This document shows positions 7,641-15,473 of a DNA stretch of 29,330 nucleotides, one piece after another. A program made the position numbers and the translations under genes. Under the pieces are notes generated by a model that was given only the letters and a program-made list of their open reading frames with translations, ran no database searches and was not told the origin of the DNA. The stretch's first letter is position 1. Each line of letters opens with the position of its first letter. The stretch is from Candidatus Ventricola intestinavium (GTDB lineage Bacteria > Bacillota > Clostridia > Christensenellales > Aristaeellaceae): NCBI GenBank assembly GCA_018715105.1, contig DVMG01000274.1, forward strand, positions 1 through 29,330, read 5' to 3'.

Positions 7641-8633
7641 ATGCGTTTTTTTCTTTCCTATCTTCGGGAACGCCGCGCGCAAATCGCGGCGTTTTTCGTC
7701 CTGTCGGGCACATATGCCGTGTTTCTTGCGCTTTATCACATGCCTCTCGCGGTCATCGTCTATCCGGCGGCCTTGTGTGCCGTGATGGGCATGGGAGCGC
7801 TGCTCTATGGAGCCTGTCGGGAAACGCAGCGGCACAGGCGCCTTACGGCTGCCGCCGCCTTGGGCGCAGAGCTGGTGGAGCAGGCGCTGCCTGTCCCCCG
7901 CACACAGCAGGAACGCGATTATCAGGCGATGATCCGCTCCCTGTGCCGCGAGCAGAGGGAAGCGATGGGGCAGATCCATCAGCGTTATGCCGATGCGCTT
8001 GGCTATTTCACCGTATGGGCTCATCAGATCAAGACGCCTATTGCCGCCATGCGCCTGCGCATGCAGGGGGAAGACAGTGCGCTTGCGCGCAGACTCTCCA
8101 CCCAGATCACGCGCGTCACGCAGTATGTGGATATGGCGATGACCTACCTGCGCCTGGAATCGCAGAGCACGGATTATGTCATCCGCGAATGTGCGCTGGA
8201 TGATGTGGTGCGCGCCGGCGTGAAGACGTTTGCCGCCGAATTTATCGAGCGGAAACTGGCGCTTCATTATGAACCGGTGCATGTGCGCGTGGTGACGGAC
8301 GAAAAATGGCTGGGCTTTGTCATCGAGCAGCTGCTGTCAAACGCGCTGAAATACACGCAGCACGGCGGCATCACCATCCGCATGGAAGATGAAGACACGC
8401 TGTGCATCGAGGACACGGGCATCGGCATCGCCGCGGAGGACATGCCCAGGCTGTTTGAGCAGGGGTTTACGGGACTCAACGGGCGCGACCACAGGCGCGC
8501 CAGCGGGCTGGGCCTGTTTCTGTGCAGGCGGATTCTGACCAACCTTCACCACAGCATCCGCATGGAATCCGAGCTTCACAGGGGAACACGGGTGTATATC
8601 GGCCTGGGGCGGCCCCCACTCGGTGTGGAGTAG
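7641..8633 (+). CDS. Bce-type intramembrane-sensing histidine kinase
   Basis: A 330-residue kinase with two N-terminal transmembrane helices (about 12-32 and 36-58) joined by a loop of a few residues, so it has essentially no extracellular domain. The phosphorylated histidine is H128 in WAHQIKTPIAAM, the sequence style of BceS/GraS kinases, and the HATPase domain is complete (LLSNALKYT, EDTGIGI, LFEQGFTG, SGLGLFLC). Kinases of this kind sense antimicrobial peptides indirectly through their partner BceAB-type transporter. The transporter genes follow directly after an operator-bearing gap. Its own response regulator, which normally lies immediately upstream, is absent; the only nearby regulator is already paired with another kinase. 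Confidence 0.9.
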   Translation: MRFFLSYLRERRAQIAAFFVLSGTYAVFLALYHMPLAVIVYPAALCAVMGMGALLYGACRETQRHRRLTAAAALGAELVEQALPVPRTQQERDYQAMIRSLCREQREAMGQIHQRYADALGYFTVWAHQIKTPIAAMRLRMQGEDSALARRLSTQITRVTQYVDMAMTYLRLESQSTDYVIRECALDDVVRAGVKTFAAEFIERKLALHYEPVHVRVVTDEKWLGFVIEQLLSNALKYTQHGGITIRMEDEDTLCIEDTGIGIAAEDMPRLFEQGFTGLNGRDHRRASGLGLFLCRRILTNLHHSIRMESELHRGTRVYIGLGRPPLGVE

Positions 8634-8649
8634 CCCCAAAAGGCGCCGT

Positions 8650-8685
8650 CTTACACAAATGTAAGAGCAACGGCCCCCATGTAAG
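8650..8685 (+). promoter_or_regulatory. BceR-type operator in front of the transporter genes
   Basis: CTTACA-CAAA-TGTAAG at 8650-8665 is a perfect inverted repeat and fits the TNACA-N4-TGTAA consensus known for BceR-like regulators. A second TGTAAG half-site at 8680-8685 lies 20 bases downstream, two helical turns away on the same face. The array ends about 10 bases before the weak -35 region of the transporter promoter, the right place for an activator. Confidence 0.7.
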
Positions 8686-8695
8686 GCGAATCGAT

Positions 8696-8724
8696 GGCGG
8701 CGGGTTTCTTTTCCCTGCTACAAT
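8696..8724 (+). promoter_or_regulatory. Probable activator-dependent promoter of the ABC transporter
   Basis: TACAAT at 8719-8724 is a good -10. The hexamer 17 bases upstream (8696-8701) does not resemble TTGACA, which is what one expects if a phosphorylated regulator bound at 8650-8685 recruits polymerase. The leader to the ATG is about 24 bases. Confidence 0.55.
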
Positions 8725-8753
8725 AAGGCCATGAAATTCAGGGAGGTTTCATC

Positions 8754-9518
8754 ATGAGCATCTTGGAAGTCAGGGGCCTTAAAAAGGTTTATACCACGCG
8801 CCTGGGGGCCAACCGGGTCGTGGCGCTGCAGAATGTGTCTTTTACCGTAGAGGAAGGCGAATATGTGGCGATCATGGGCGAATCCGGATCCGGAAAGACG
8901 ACGCTGCTGAACATCCTTGCCGCGCTGGATAAACCCACAGGCGGCTCGGTCATGCTGGATGGACGCAACCTCGCCCAGGTGCGCGAGGCCGACATGGCCG
9001 CCTTCCGGCGGGACAATCTGGGGTTTGTGTTTCAGGAGTTCAACCTGCTTGACACCTTTACGCTGGAGGACAATATCTATCTTCCCCTTGTGCTGGCGGG
9101 CTGCGCATACGCGGAGATGAAAAGACGGATCGCCCCCATCGCCCGGCAGCTGGGCCTGGAGGAGCTGCTTCAAAAATATCCCTATGAAGTCTCCGGCGGG
9201 CAGAAGCAGCGTGCCGCCGTGGCGCGTGCGCTGATCACAGGGCCGCGCCTGATCCTGGCCGATGAGCCGACCGGCGCGCTGGATTCCCGCTCCACGGATG
9301 AGCTGCTGCGCCTTTTCGGGAAGATCCATGAGGGCGGCCAGACGATTGTCATGGTCACGCACTCCGTGCGCGCGGCGAGCCACGCCTCCCGTGTGCTTTT
9401 CATCAAGGATGGAGAGATCTTTCATCAGCTTTATCGCGGTGAGAATCCATGCGAGCAGCTCTATCAGAAGATTTCCGATACGCTGACCATGCTGGCGACG
9501 GGCGGTGATCGGCTGTGA
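8754..9518 (+). CDS. BceA-type ABC transporter ATPase
   Basis: A 254-residue nucleotide-binding subunit of the MacB/LolD class. Walker A is GESGSGKT (42-49), the Q-loop is in FVFQEFNLLD, the signature is VSGGQKQR (146-153), Walker B is LILADEP (167-172) and the switch histidine is in MVTHS. Together with the permease it should remove or detach cell-wall-active peptides from their lipid targets and signal to the BceS-like kinase. GGAGG lies 6 bases before the ATG. The stop overlaps the permease start (GTGA), so the subunits are translationally coupled. Confidence 0.93.
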   Translation: MSILEVRGLKKVYTTRLGANRVVALQNVSFTVEEGEYVAIMGESGSGKTTLLNILAALDKPTGGSVMLDGRNLAQVREADMAAFRRDNLGFVFQEFNLLDTFTLEDNIYLPLVLAGCAYAEMKRRIAPIARQLGLEELLQKYPYEVSGGQKQRAAVARALITGPRLILADEPTGALDSRSTDELLRLFGKIHEGGQTIVMVTHSVRAASHASRVLFIKDGEIFHQLYRGENPCEQLYQKISDTLTMLATGGDRL

Positions 9519-11563
9519 AGCTTGGGTTTTATGCACGCCTGGCCTGGGATGGAATCCGTAAAAACGGCCGGTTTTATATCCCCTATCTCCTCACCTGTGT
9601 GGGCATGGTGAGCATGTATGCCATTGTGGCCTTTCTGTTTGAGAGCCCGGCGATTGCCTCCATGAGCGGGGGCGGCGTGGTGGTGAGCACACTCGGTTTT
9701 GGGCGGGCGGTGATCGCGCTGTTTGCGGTGATCTTCCTGTTCAGCACCCATTCCTTCCTGATGCGCCGCCGGAAGAGAGAATTTGGCCTGTACAACGTTC
9801 TGGGCATGAACAGGCGCAACATCGCGCGCATCATGCTGCTTGAAACCGCCATGATAGCGGGCATATCCCTGACGGTGGGCCTGGCGATCAGCATGCTGCT
9901 TTCCAAACTGGCCGAACTGGCCCTGCTCAACCTGCTGCACGAAACGGTGAGCGTGCACATCCTCTTTTCCCTGCAGGCCGTCCTGCGAACGGTGGGCACG
10001 TTTGCGGCAATCTTTGCGCTGCTGCTTTTGCGGGGGCTCTGGCAGGTGCGCACATCCAGCGCCGTTGCCCTGCTTGCAAGCGACAAGGAGGGGGAGCGGC
10101 CGCCCCGTGCCAATTGGCTGCTGTCCCTTCTGGGGCTGGGGCTGCTGCTGGCGGCCTATGACATCGCGGTGCATATCTCCGAGCCGATTACGGCCATGGT
10201 CTGGTTTTTTGTCGCGGTGATGATGGTGATCGTGGCCACCAATCTGGTGATGGTCAGCGGCTCGGTGGCGCTGTGCCGCCTGCTGCAGAAGAACAAACGC
10301 TACTATTATCAGCCCAATCATTTCGTCTCCGTGTCTTCCATGGCTTACCGGATGAAACGCACGGGGTCGGATCTGGCGACGATCTGCATCCTGAGCACGA
10401 TGGTGCTGGTGATGATCTCCTCCACGGCCAGCCTGTATGTCGGCCTGGAGGATGTGCTTGACACGCGCTATCCCCGAAGCGTCACGGTCGAAACACGCGT
10501 GGATTCCCTGGAACACTTTGGAAGCGAAGAATTTGACTTTGTGCGGCGCATTGCGCGGGATGCCACGGCCGGGCAGAACGCGGCCATGGAAAAGGAGATG
10601 GACATGCGCATCGCAGGCATAGACGCCTATTACATGAATGGGGAATTCCTCACGGACGGCTCAGCGGTCAACCTGTTTGACACCCTGCTGGACGCGCAGG
10701 TGTGGCTGCTCTGCGTCCTGCCGCTGGAGGATTACAACCGCCTGACGGGCGGCAGGGACTCGCTGGGGCCGGATGAGGCGATCGTGATCCCGGCCAACGG
10801 CGCGGATTATCGCCAGGATACCGTGCGCGTGCGTGGGACGAAAGCGCTGTCGGTCGTCCGCGTGGACAGCACCCCTCCGCCCAATGTCGATGCGGCCGGG
10901 CAGATCTCATCCGTGCTTTATGTGATCGTGGCGGATCTGGAGGAGTATGTGCGGCCCCTGATGGATACGGACAGGGTCAATATGTTTGGAGAGCCCATGG
11001 TGCGCCTTCAGCACATGTATGGTTTTGATCTGGATGCGCCGGATTCTGTGAAGCAGGCGGTGCTGGACCGCATGTTTGACCAGATTGGAGCGCAGAGAGG
11101 AGAAGAGATCACGTATTTCCAGTGCGAGGGGGACGCGGGAGCGAGGCAGAGCTTTTACAGCACGTTTGGCGGGCTGTTCTTCCTGGGGGTGATGCTCTCT
11201 ATCGTGTTTGCGCTGGCGACCGTGCTGATGATCTATTACAAGCAGGTCAGCGAGGGCTATGAAGATCAGGCGCGCTTTGCCATCATGATGAATGTGGGCA
11301 TGACCGCAGGGGATATCCGCCGCAGCATCAACACCCAGATGCTCACGGTATTCTTCCTGCCGCTGCTGCTGGCGGGAAGCCATCTGGCGTTTGCCTTCCC
11401 GATGATCCGTAAAATCCTGGTGCTCTTCGGCTTCACCAATCTGCCGCTGCTTTCCGGCGTTACGGTTGTGTGCGTGCTTGTGTTTGCGGCGCTCTACACG
11501 CTGCTTTACAAGGTGACGACCGGCGCGTATTATGCCATCGTCACGGGAGAAGAAAACGGATGA
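9515..11563 (+). CDS. BceB-type ABC transporter permease (FtsX-like)
   Basis: A 682-residue permease, slightly longer than typical BceB proteins (about 640-670). The hydrophobicity pattern gives a first helix near 23-42, an FtsX-like block near 65-185, further helices to about 310, an extracytoplasmic domain of over 200 residues (about 310-545), then a helix leading into VSEGYEDQARFAIMMNVGMT, a conserved cytoplasmic loop of the family, and two more helices. The large external domain is the part that contacts peptide antibiotics or their lipid complexes. It starts with GTG overlapping the ATPase stop. The peptide recognised cannot be predicted. Confidence 0.92.
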   Translation: MKLGFYARLAWDGIRKNGRFYIPYLLTCVGMVSMYAIVAFLFESPAIASMSGGGVVVSTLGFGRAVIALFAVIFLFSTHSFLMRRRKREFGLYNVLGMNRRNIARIMLLETAMIAGISLTVGLAISMLLSKLAELALLNLLHETVSVHILFSLQAVLRTVGTFAAIFALLLLRGLWQVRTSSAVALLASDKEGERPPRANWLLSLLGLGLLLAAYDIAVHISEPITAMVWFFVAVMMVIVATNLVMVSGSVALCRLLQKNKRYYYQPNHFVSVSSMAYRMKRTGSDLATICILSTMVLVMISSTASLYVGLEDVLDTRYPRSVTVETRVDSLEHFGSEEFDFVRRIARDATAGQNAAMEKEMDMRIAGIDAYYMNGEFLTDGSAVNLFDTLLDAQVWLLCVLPLEDYNRLTGGRDSLGPDEAIVIPANGADYRQDTVRVRGTKALSVVRVDSTPPPNVDAAGQISSVLYVIVADLEEYVRPLMDTDRVNMFGEPMVRLQHMYGFDLDAPDSVKQAVLDRMFDQIGAQRGEEITYFQCEGDAGARQSFYSTFGGLFFLGVMLSIVFALATVLMIYYKQVSEGYEDQARFAIMMNVGMTAGDIRRSINTQMLTVFFLPLLLAGSHLAFAFPMIRKILVLFGFTNLPLLSGVTVVCVLVFAALYTLLYKVTTGAYYAIVTGEENG

Positions 11564-11629
11564 ACAGGGGCTCCGGGCATGACGCAGGCCGCTTTGGACT
11601 CCGGGATGCCGCGTAAGGCCGCACAGAAA

Positions 11630-11667
11630 AAAGCCCTGCTGCAGCGCAGAACATGCAGCAGGGCTTT
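11630..11667. terminator. Bidirectional intrinsic terminator
   Basis: A perfect 14-bp stem, AAAGCCCTGCTGCA (11630-11643) and its complement (11654-11667), with a 10-base loop. On the minus strand it is followed by six U residues, so it best terminates the chromate transporter operon; on the plus strand the short U run can also end the Bce operon. Confidence 0.85.
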
Positions 11668-11682
11668 GCGCGCCTTCAAATC

Positions 11683-11708
11683 GCCTGCCTCTTTTTGAAA
11701 GAGGGGCG
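11683..11708. other. Hairpin in the 3' region of the chromate transporter operon
   Basis: CCTCTTT (11688-11694), loop TTG, AAAGAGG (11698-11704), extended by CGCC/GGCG arms with a two-base bulge. It lies between the last transporter stop and the main terminator and may protect the mRNA end. Confidence 0.45.
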
Positions 11709-11721
11709 CAGGACGGCTTTT

Positions 11722-12267
11722 TCAGGACCATCCCAGCACGCCGAAGAGCAGGAGCCCCATCACGGCGCTCAGGCAGATCACTTTGGGAATGCTGACCTTG
11801 AACCGGGTCAGCAGGATAAAGCAGAGGATGCCCAGGCCCACCGAAGGCAGGCTGACCGTTCCCGTGGGCGCGTAATTGCTCGCGCACAGGGAGAAAACCA
11901 CGCCGAAGATCATGCCCACGCATGCGGGGCGCACGCCCGTGAGCACATCCACCATGATGCGGCTCCGGCGGAAACGCTCAAAAAAGACGGCGGCCAGCAG
12001 GCACAGCGTGAGCGTGGGGGTGAGGGCGCCGAGGTTGGCGGCCACGGCGCCGGCGATGCCCGCGGTGCGGATTCCGGCAAATGTGGCGCAGTTGAGCCCC
12101 AGCGGGCCGGGGGTCATCTCCGCGATGGCGACGATATCGGATACTTCGGCGGAGGTCATCCACTGGTGGGTGGTCATTTCCGACGTGATCAGCGGAATCA
12201 TGGACAGGCCGCCAAAGCTGGTAAAGCCGATTTTTACAAAGCTGATGAACAGATCAAGAAGCACCAT
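11722..12267 (-). CDS. Chromate transporter, half-size CHR protein (second subunit)
   Basis: A 181-residue membrane protein with one CHR domain: SFVKIGFTSFGGLSMIPL at the N-terminus, the conserved EMTPGPLGLN motif near residue 50, and about five or six hydrophobic segments. Short CHR proteins work as pairs and move chromate, sulfate-like or other oxyanions; the natural substrate in anaerobes is not established. The ATG at 12265-12267 is preferred over one at 12276 because the GGAAGGGGG stretch is then 7-9 bases upstream. It overlaps the partner gene by 14 bases and ends before a strong terminator. Confidence 0.88.
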   Translation of the reverse strand: MVLLDLFISFVKIGFTSFGGLSMIPLITSEMTTHQWMTSAEVSDIVAIAEMTPGPLGLNCATFAGIRTAGIAGAVAANLGALTPTLTLCLLAAVFFERFRRSRIMVDVLTGVRPACVGMIFGVVFSLCASNYAPTGTVSLPSVGLGILCFILLTRFKVSIPKVICLSAVMGLLLFGVLGWS

Positions 12268-12826
12268 GACCGGCATCCCCCTTCCGTTCGTAAATTTCCG
12301 CGATGATCAGGCCGCACACGGCGCCGATCAGCACCAGATACACGCAGTTGACGTTCATAAACAGATAAAGCGCCAACGTCAGCACCGCCACCGCGTAGCA
12401 GGGCGGATAGCGAAACGCGCTTTTGAGCATGTTCACAACGGCGCTGAGCATGATGGGCACCACGGCCGTGCGCACGCCCGCCATGGCGGAAGCCACCCAG
12501 GGGTTCTGCTGAAAGGCCGTGTAAAACAGCGTGATCACGGCCAGAATGACCATGGGCGGCAGCACCATGCCAAACACACAGGCCAGCGCGCCGGCGATGC
12601 CCGCCGCGCGATAGCCGTACAAAACGGCGACATTGCCGATCATCGTGCCCGGCAGGCTGCGGCCTACGCTGGTCAGGTCAAGCAGTTCCTCGCTGGTGAT
12701 GACGTGCTTTTCTTCCACGTAGAGCTTCTGCATTTGAGCGATGATGCTCCAGCCGCCGCCGAATGTGAAGGTGCCAAATTTCACGAATTGAAAAAATAGG
12801 ACAAGGATCTCCCGGATGCGTCCCAT
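12254..12826 (-). CDS. Chromate transporter, half-size CHR protein (first subunit)
   Basis: A 190-residue membrane protein with one CHR domain, FGTFTFGGGWSII near residue 20, VGRSLPGTMIGN in place of the more usual TPGP motif, and about six hydrophobic segments. The pair of divergent CHR halves in tandem is the usual Firmicute arrangement. The start at 12824-12826 has GGGGAG 6 bases upstream; an ATG at 12844 has no RBS. No clear promoter is visible in the 57 bases before the terminator hairpin at 12884-12908, so read-through from the hydratase gene may contribute to expression. Confidence 0.88.
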   Translation of the reverse strand: MGRIREILVLFFQFVKFGTFTFGGGWSIIAQMQKLYVEEKHVITSEELLDLTSVGRSLPGTMIGNVAVLYGYRAAGIAGALACVFGMVLPPMVILAVITLFYTAFQQNPWVASAMAGVRTAVVPIMLSAVVNMLKSAFRYPPCYAVAVLTLALYLFMNVNCVYLVLIGAVCGLIIAEIYERKGDAGHGAS

Positions 12827-12883
12827 GCGGATCTCCCCTTTCATTCATAGCAGGGATGCGCATGACCAGGCCCGAAACAAGCA

Positions 12884-12908
12884 CGGCGCTCCCCCGACGG
12901 GAGCGCCG
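12884..12908 (-). terminator. Hairpin after the hydratase gene
   Basis: CGGCGCTCCC (12884-12893), 5-base loop, GGGAGCGCCG (12899-12908). On the minus strand the stem is followed by TGCTTGTTT, a weak U-tract. Two more structures lie between it and the hydratase stop: a 14-bp palindrome GGCCGGGCCCGGCC (12933-12946) and an 8-bp stem at 12959-12981. Confidence 0.55.
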
Positions 12909-12992
12909 CGTTTACCTTTCTCTGCCCGGAACGGCCGGGCCCGGCCTCTGCGCGGCTTTTCCTCCCCGGCTGAGGGAGGAAGAGTCTGCTCC

Positions 12993-15257
12993 TCAGTGGT
13001 TCCTGTAATAATTGATGAGGCAGCCGTCCGCGATGATCTGGCGTTCATCCGGCGTGAGGGCGCCCGTAGAGACAGTCATCCGGACGATTTCGCCGCCGGG
13101 ACGGACGACATAGGCGTCAAACTCCGTCTTGCCGCTGAGAATGGCGCTGCGGATTCCCGGAATGAACACGTAATCGCCCTTTGCAAAGACCTCCGGATCC
13201 GTCACCAGCAGGGGCACCATGCCCCAGTTGATGCAGTTAGAGCGGTAGCGCTTGGTGGCATATTCACGGGCGAGGTTGGCGCAGGCGCCCAGCACGCGCT
13301 GGCAGCTTGCCGCCTGCTCGCGCGCAGAGCCGTCGCCCGGCTTGTTGGCATAGATCGTGGAGCCGATGACGGTGTTCGCGGGATCGACCGGGACGGTCTT
13401 TTCAAGCGCCGCATACACGTCCGTGACCTCACGGGGAAGGGGCTGGCCCTGTTCGCGCGCCGTCTCAGCCGCGTGCACGGCCTTGGCGTTGCCCACATAA
13501 GCCGGATCCTTGCGGGAGAGGGCAAACTCGGCAAGCCGAAGGGGATTGGAGCGGTAGGAAGAGGTTTCGCCGGAGGGGATCAGCTCATCCGTTGTGGTCA
13601 CCGGATCGGTGATATAGGAGACCACTTTGAGCAGCAGATCTTCCGAGAGCGCGGGCTGTTCAGGCCAGTCCTTGATGTTGGGGCCCATCTTCAGCTCGTG
13701 ATCCGGCTGCGCATGGCCATATCCATCGTACACGCGCTTTTCATACACGCTGCCATCGAAGAAATACCGCGGGGTGGTGTAATCAATGTCCAGTTCGGTC
13801 GCGGCCGTCAGCCTGCCGCCGTTGATCGCGGTGGCCGCGATGGAGCGCGCATCCATGAGCGCCACGCCGGCCATCTGCCCTTCGCCGGGCTTGGATCCCT
13901 CGCGGTTGGGGAAGTTGCGCGTGGTGTGGCGGATGGAGAATTCGCCGTTTGCCGGGGTATCGCCCGCGCCGAAGCAGGGGCCGCAGAAGCACTCGCGGAT
14001 GATCGCGCCGGCGGATGCGATGTCGGAAAGCGCGCCATTCTTCATCAGCGCGATGTAGGCGGGCATGCTGCCGGGATAAACGCTCATCTTGAATGTGCCG
14101 TTCCCGCAGCTGTGGCCGCGCAGGATATCCGCTACGGCGCACACATTGTCAAACGTGCCGCCGGAGCAGCCGGCCACGATGCCCTGATCCACGTAGATGC
14201 CATCGTCGTGCACCTTGGACAGAAGGTCGAGCCGGGCGCCGGTGATCTGCTCATTCGCCTTGACCTCGCATGCATGCAGGATATCCCTGGCATTGGCCTT
14301 GAGCTCGGCGATGGTGTAGGTATAGCTGGGATGCATGGGCAGGGCGATGGTGCATTCCACCGTGGAAAGATCCACGTATACGCAGCCATCGTAATAGGCG
14401 ACATCCGCGGGCCGGAGCTCTTTGTAGGCTTCGGGCCTGCCGTGAATGGCAAAGTAATCCTTCGTCGCCTGATCCGTCGTCCAGATGGAGGACCAGCAGG
14501 TCGTCTCGGTGGTCATCACGTCGATGCCGTTGCGGTATTCGATGGGCAGGCTGGCCACGCCCGGCCCCACAAACTCCATGACCTTGTTTTTTACATAGCC
14601 GTTTGCATAAACCGCGCCGATGATGGACAGCGCCACATCCTGCGGGCCGACGCCGGGCTGCGGCTTGCCCGTCAGATAGATGGCCACCACGCCGGGACGC
14701 GCCACATCATAGGTGCGGCCAACCAGCTGCTTGGCCAGCTCGCCGCCGCCCTCGCCCACGGCCAGCGTGCCCAGCGCGCCGTAACGCGTGTGGCTGTCCG
14801 AGCCCAGGATCATGCGGCCGCAGCCGGACATCATTTCGCGGTTGTAGCTGTGGATGACCGCGATGTTGGTGGGCACGTAGATGCCGCCGTATTTGTGCGC
14901 CGCAGAGAGGGCAAACATGTGGTCGTCCTCGTTGATGGTGCCGCCCACGGCGCACAGGCTGTTGTGGCAGTTGGTGAGCACGTAGGGCATGGGGAATTCC
15001 TTCATGCCGGAGGCGCGCGCCGTTTGGATAATGCCGACATAGGTGATGTCGTGGCTGGTCAGGCTGTCAAAGCGCATGCGCAGGTTCTGCATGTCGCCGC
15101 TCTGGTTATGAGCCTTGAGGATGCTGTAGGCCATCGTGCCCTGCTCGCCTTCTTCCTGCGAGACGCTGCGGCCGCACAGGCCGGGCAGCTGCGCCGGATC
15201 GGTGACAATCTGCGTGCCGTGAACCAGATAGACGCCGCCGTCATAGAGTTTGACCAT
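12993..15257 (-). CDS. Aconitase-superfamily hydratase (YbhJ-like)
   Basis: A 754-residue iron-sulfur enzyme, matching the length of E. coli YbhJ and its clostridial relatives rather than aconitase A or B. Active-site motifs are DSHTRYG (154-160), the first cluster cysteine C364 in VAGCSGGTFDN, the CGPC pair C425/C428 in RECFCGPCFGAGDTP, and RNFPNREGSKP (447-457), which in aconitase carries substrate-binding arginines. The swivel domain is at the C-terminus and contains SNCINWGMVPLL. It should bind a [4Fe-4S] cluster and dehydrate or isomerise a hydroxy acid; the substrate of this subgroup is not known to me. The ATG at 15255-15257 has AGGAGAGG 6 bases upstream; an extension to 15323 lacks an RBS. 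It is divergent from a LysR gene that probably controls it. Confidence 0.88.
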   Translation of the reverse strand: MVKLYDGGVYLVHGTQIVTDPAQLPGLCGRSVSQEEGEQGTMAYSILKAHNQSGDMQNLRMRFDSLTSHDITYVGIIQTARASGMKEFPMPYVLTNCHNSLCAVGGTINEDDHMFALSAAHKYGGIYVPTNIAVIHSYNREMMSGCGRMILGSDSHTRYGALGTLAVGEGGGELAKQLVGRTYDVARPGVVAIYLTGKPQPGVGPQDVALSIIGAVYANGYVKNKVMEFVGPGVASLPIEYRNGIDVMTTETTCWSSIWTTDQATKDYFAIHGRPEAYKELRPADVAYYDGCVYVDLSTVECTIALPMHPSYTYTIAELKANARDILHACEVKANEQITGARLDLLSKVHDDGIYVDQGIVAGCSGGTFDNVCAVADILRGHSCGNGTFKMSVYPGSMPAYIALMKNGALSDIASAGAIIRECFCGPCFGAGDTPANGEFSIRHTTRNFPNREGSKPGEGQMAGVALMDARSIAATAINGGRLTAATELDIDYTTPRYFFDGSVYEKRVYDGYGHAQPDHELKMGPNIKDWPEQPALSEDLLLKVVSYITDPVTTTDELIPSGETSSYRSNPLRLAEFALSRKDPAYVGNAKAVHAAETAREQGQPLPREVTDVYAALEKTVPVDPANTVIGSTIYANKPGDGSAREQAASCQRVLGACANLAREYATKRYRSNCINWGMVPLLVTDPEVFAKGDYVFIPGIRSAILSGKTEFDAYVVRPGGEIVRMTVSTGALTPDERQIIADGCLINYYRNH

Positions 15258-15351
15258 GTTTTTCCTCTCCTTATCCGAATGTTTGCCGATGTGTGGGATG
15301 ACAAGAACGTGGGGAACATGCAAATCGATCTGGACCAGTTTTACAAATCCC

Positions 15352-15380
15352 TTGTCATTTGGCTGTCTATATTTTATAAT
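15352..15380 (+). promoter_or_regulatory. Promoter of the lysR gene
   Basis: TTGTCA (15352-15357), 17 bases, TATAAT (15375-15380). Very close to consensus. Its -10 overlaps the -10 of the leftward hydratase promoter, so the two can hardly be occupied at once. Confidence 0.8.
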
Positions 15381-15399
15381 ACTATGGGTATCGGTGCAA
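15371..15399 (-). promoter_or_regulatory. Promoter of the hydratase gene
   Basis: On the minus strand TTGCAC (15394-15399), 17 bases, TAAAAT (15371-15376). The leader to the ATG at 15257 would be about 107 bases. TATGGG motifs at 15383-15388 and 15412-15417 and an inverted CCCATA at 15441-15446 surround it and are candidates for LysR binding. Confidence 0.6.
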
Positions 15400-15473
15400 G
15401 CGGTAAAATGATATGGGCTCTATCGGAAAAAACAATGGCTCCCATAAGCGGCAGGTTTTGAGGAGGCGGCCTT

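Noticed and set aside
12816..15461. An 881-codon plus-strand open frame
   Set aside because: It runs antisense to the hydratase, has a histidine/arginine/glycine-rich composition with no domain, and exists because of the GC-biased codon use of the real gene.
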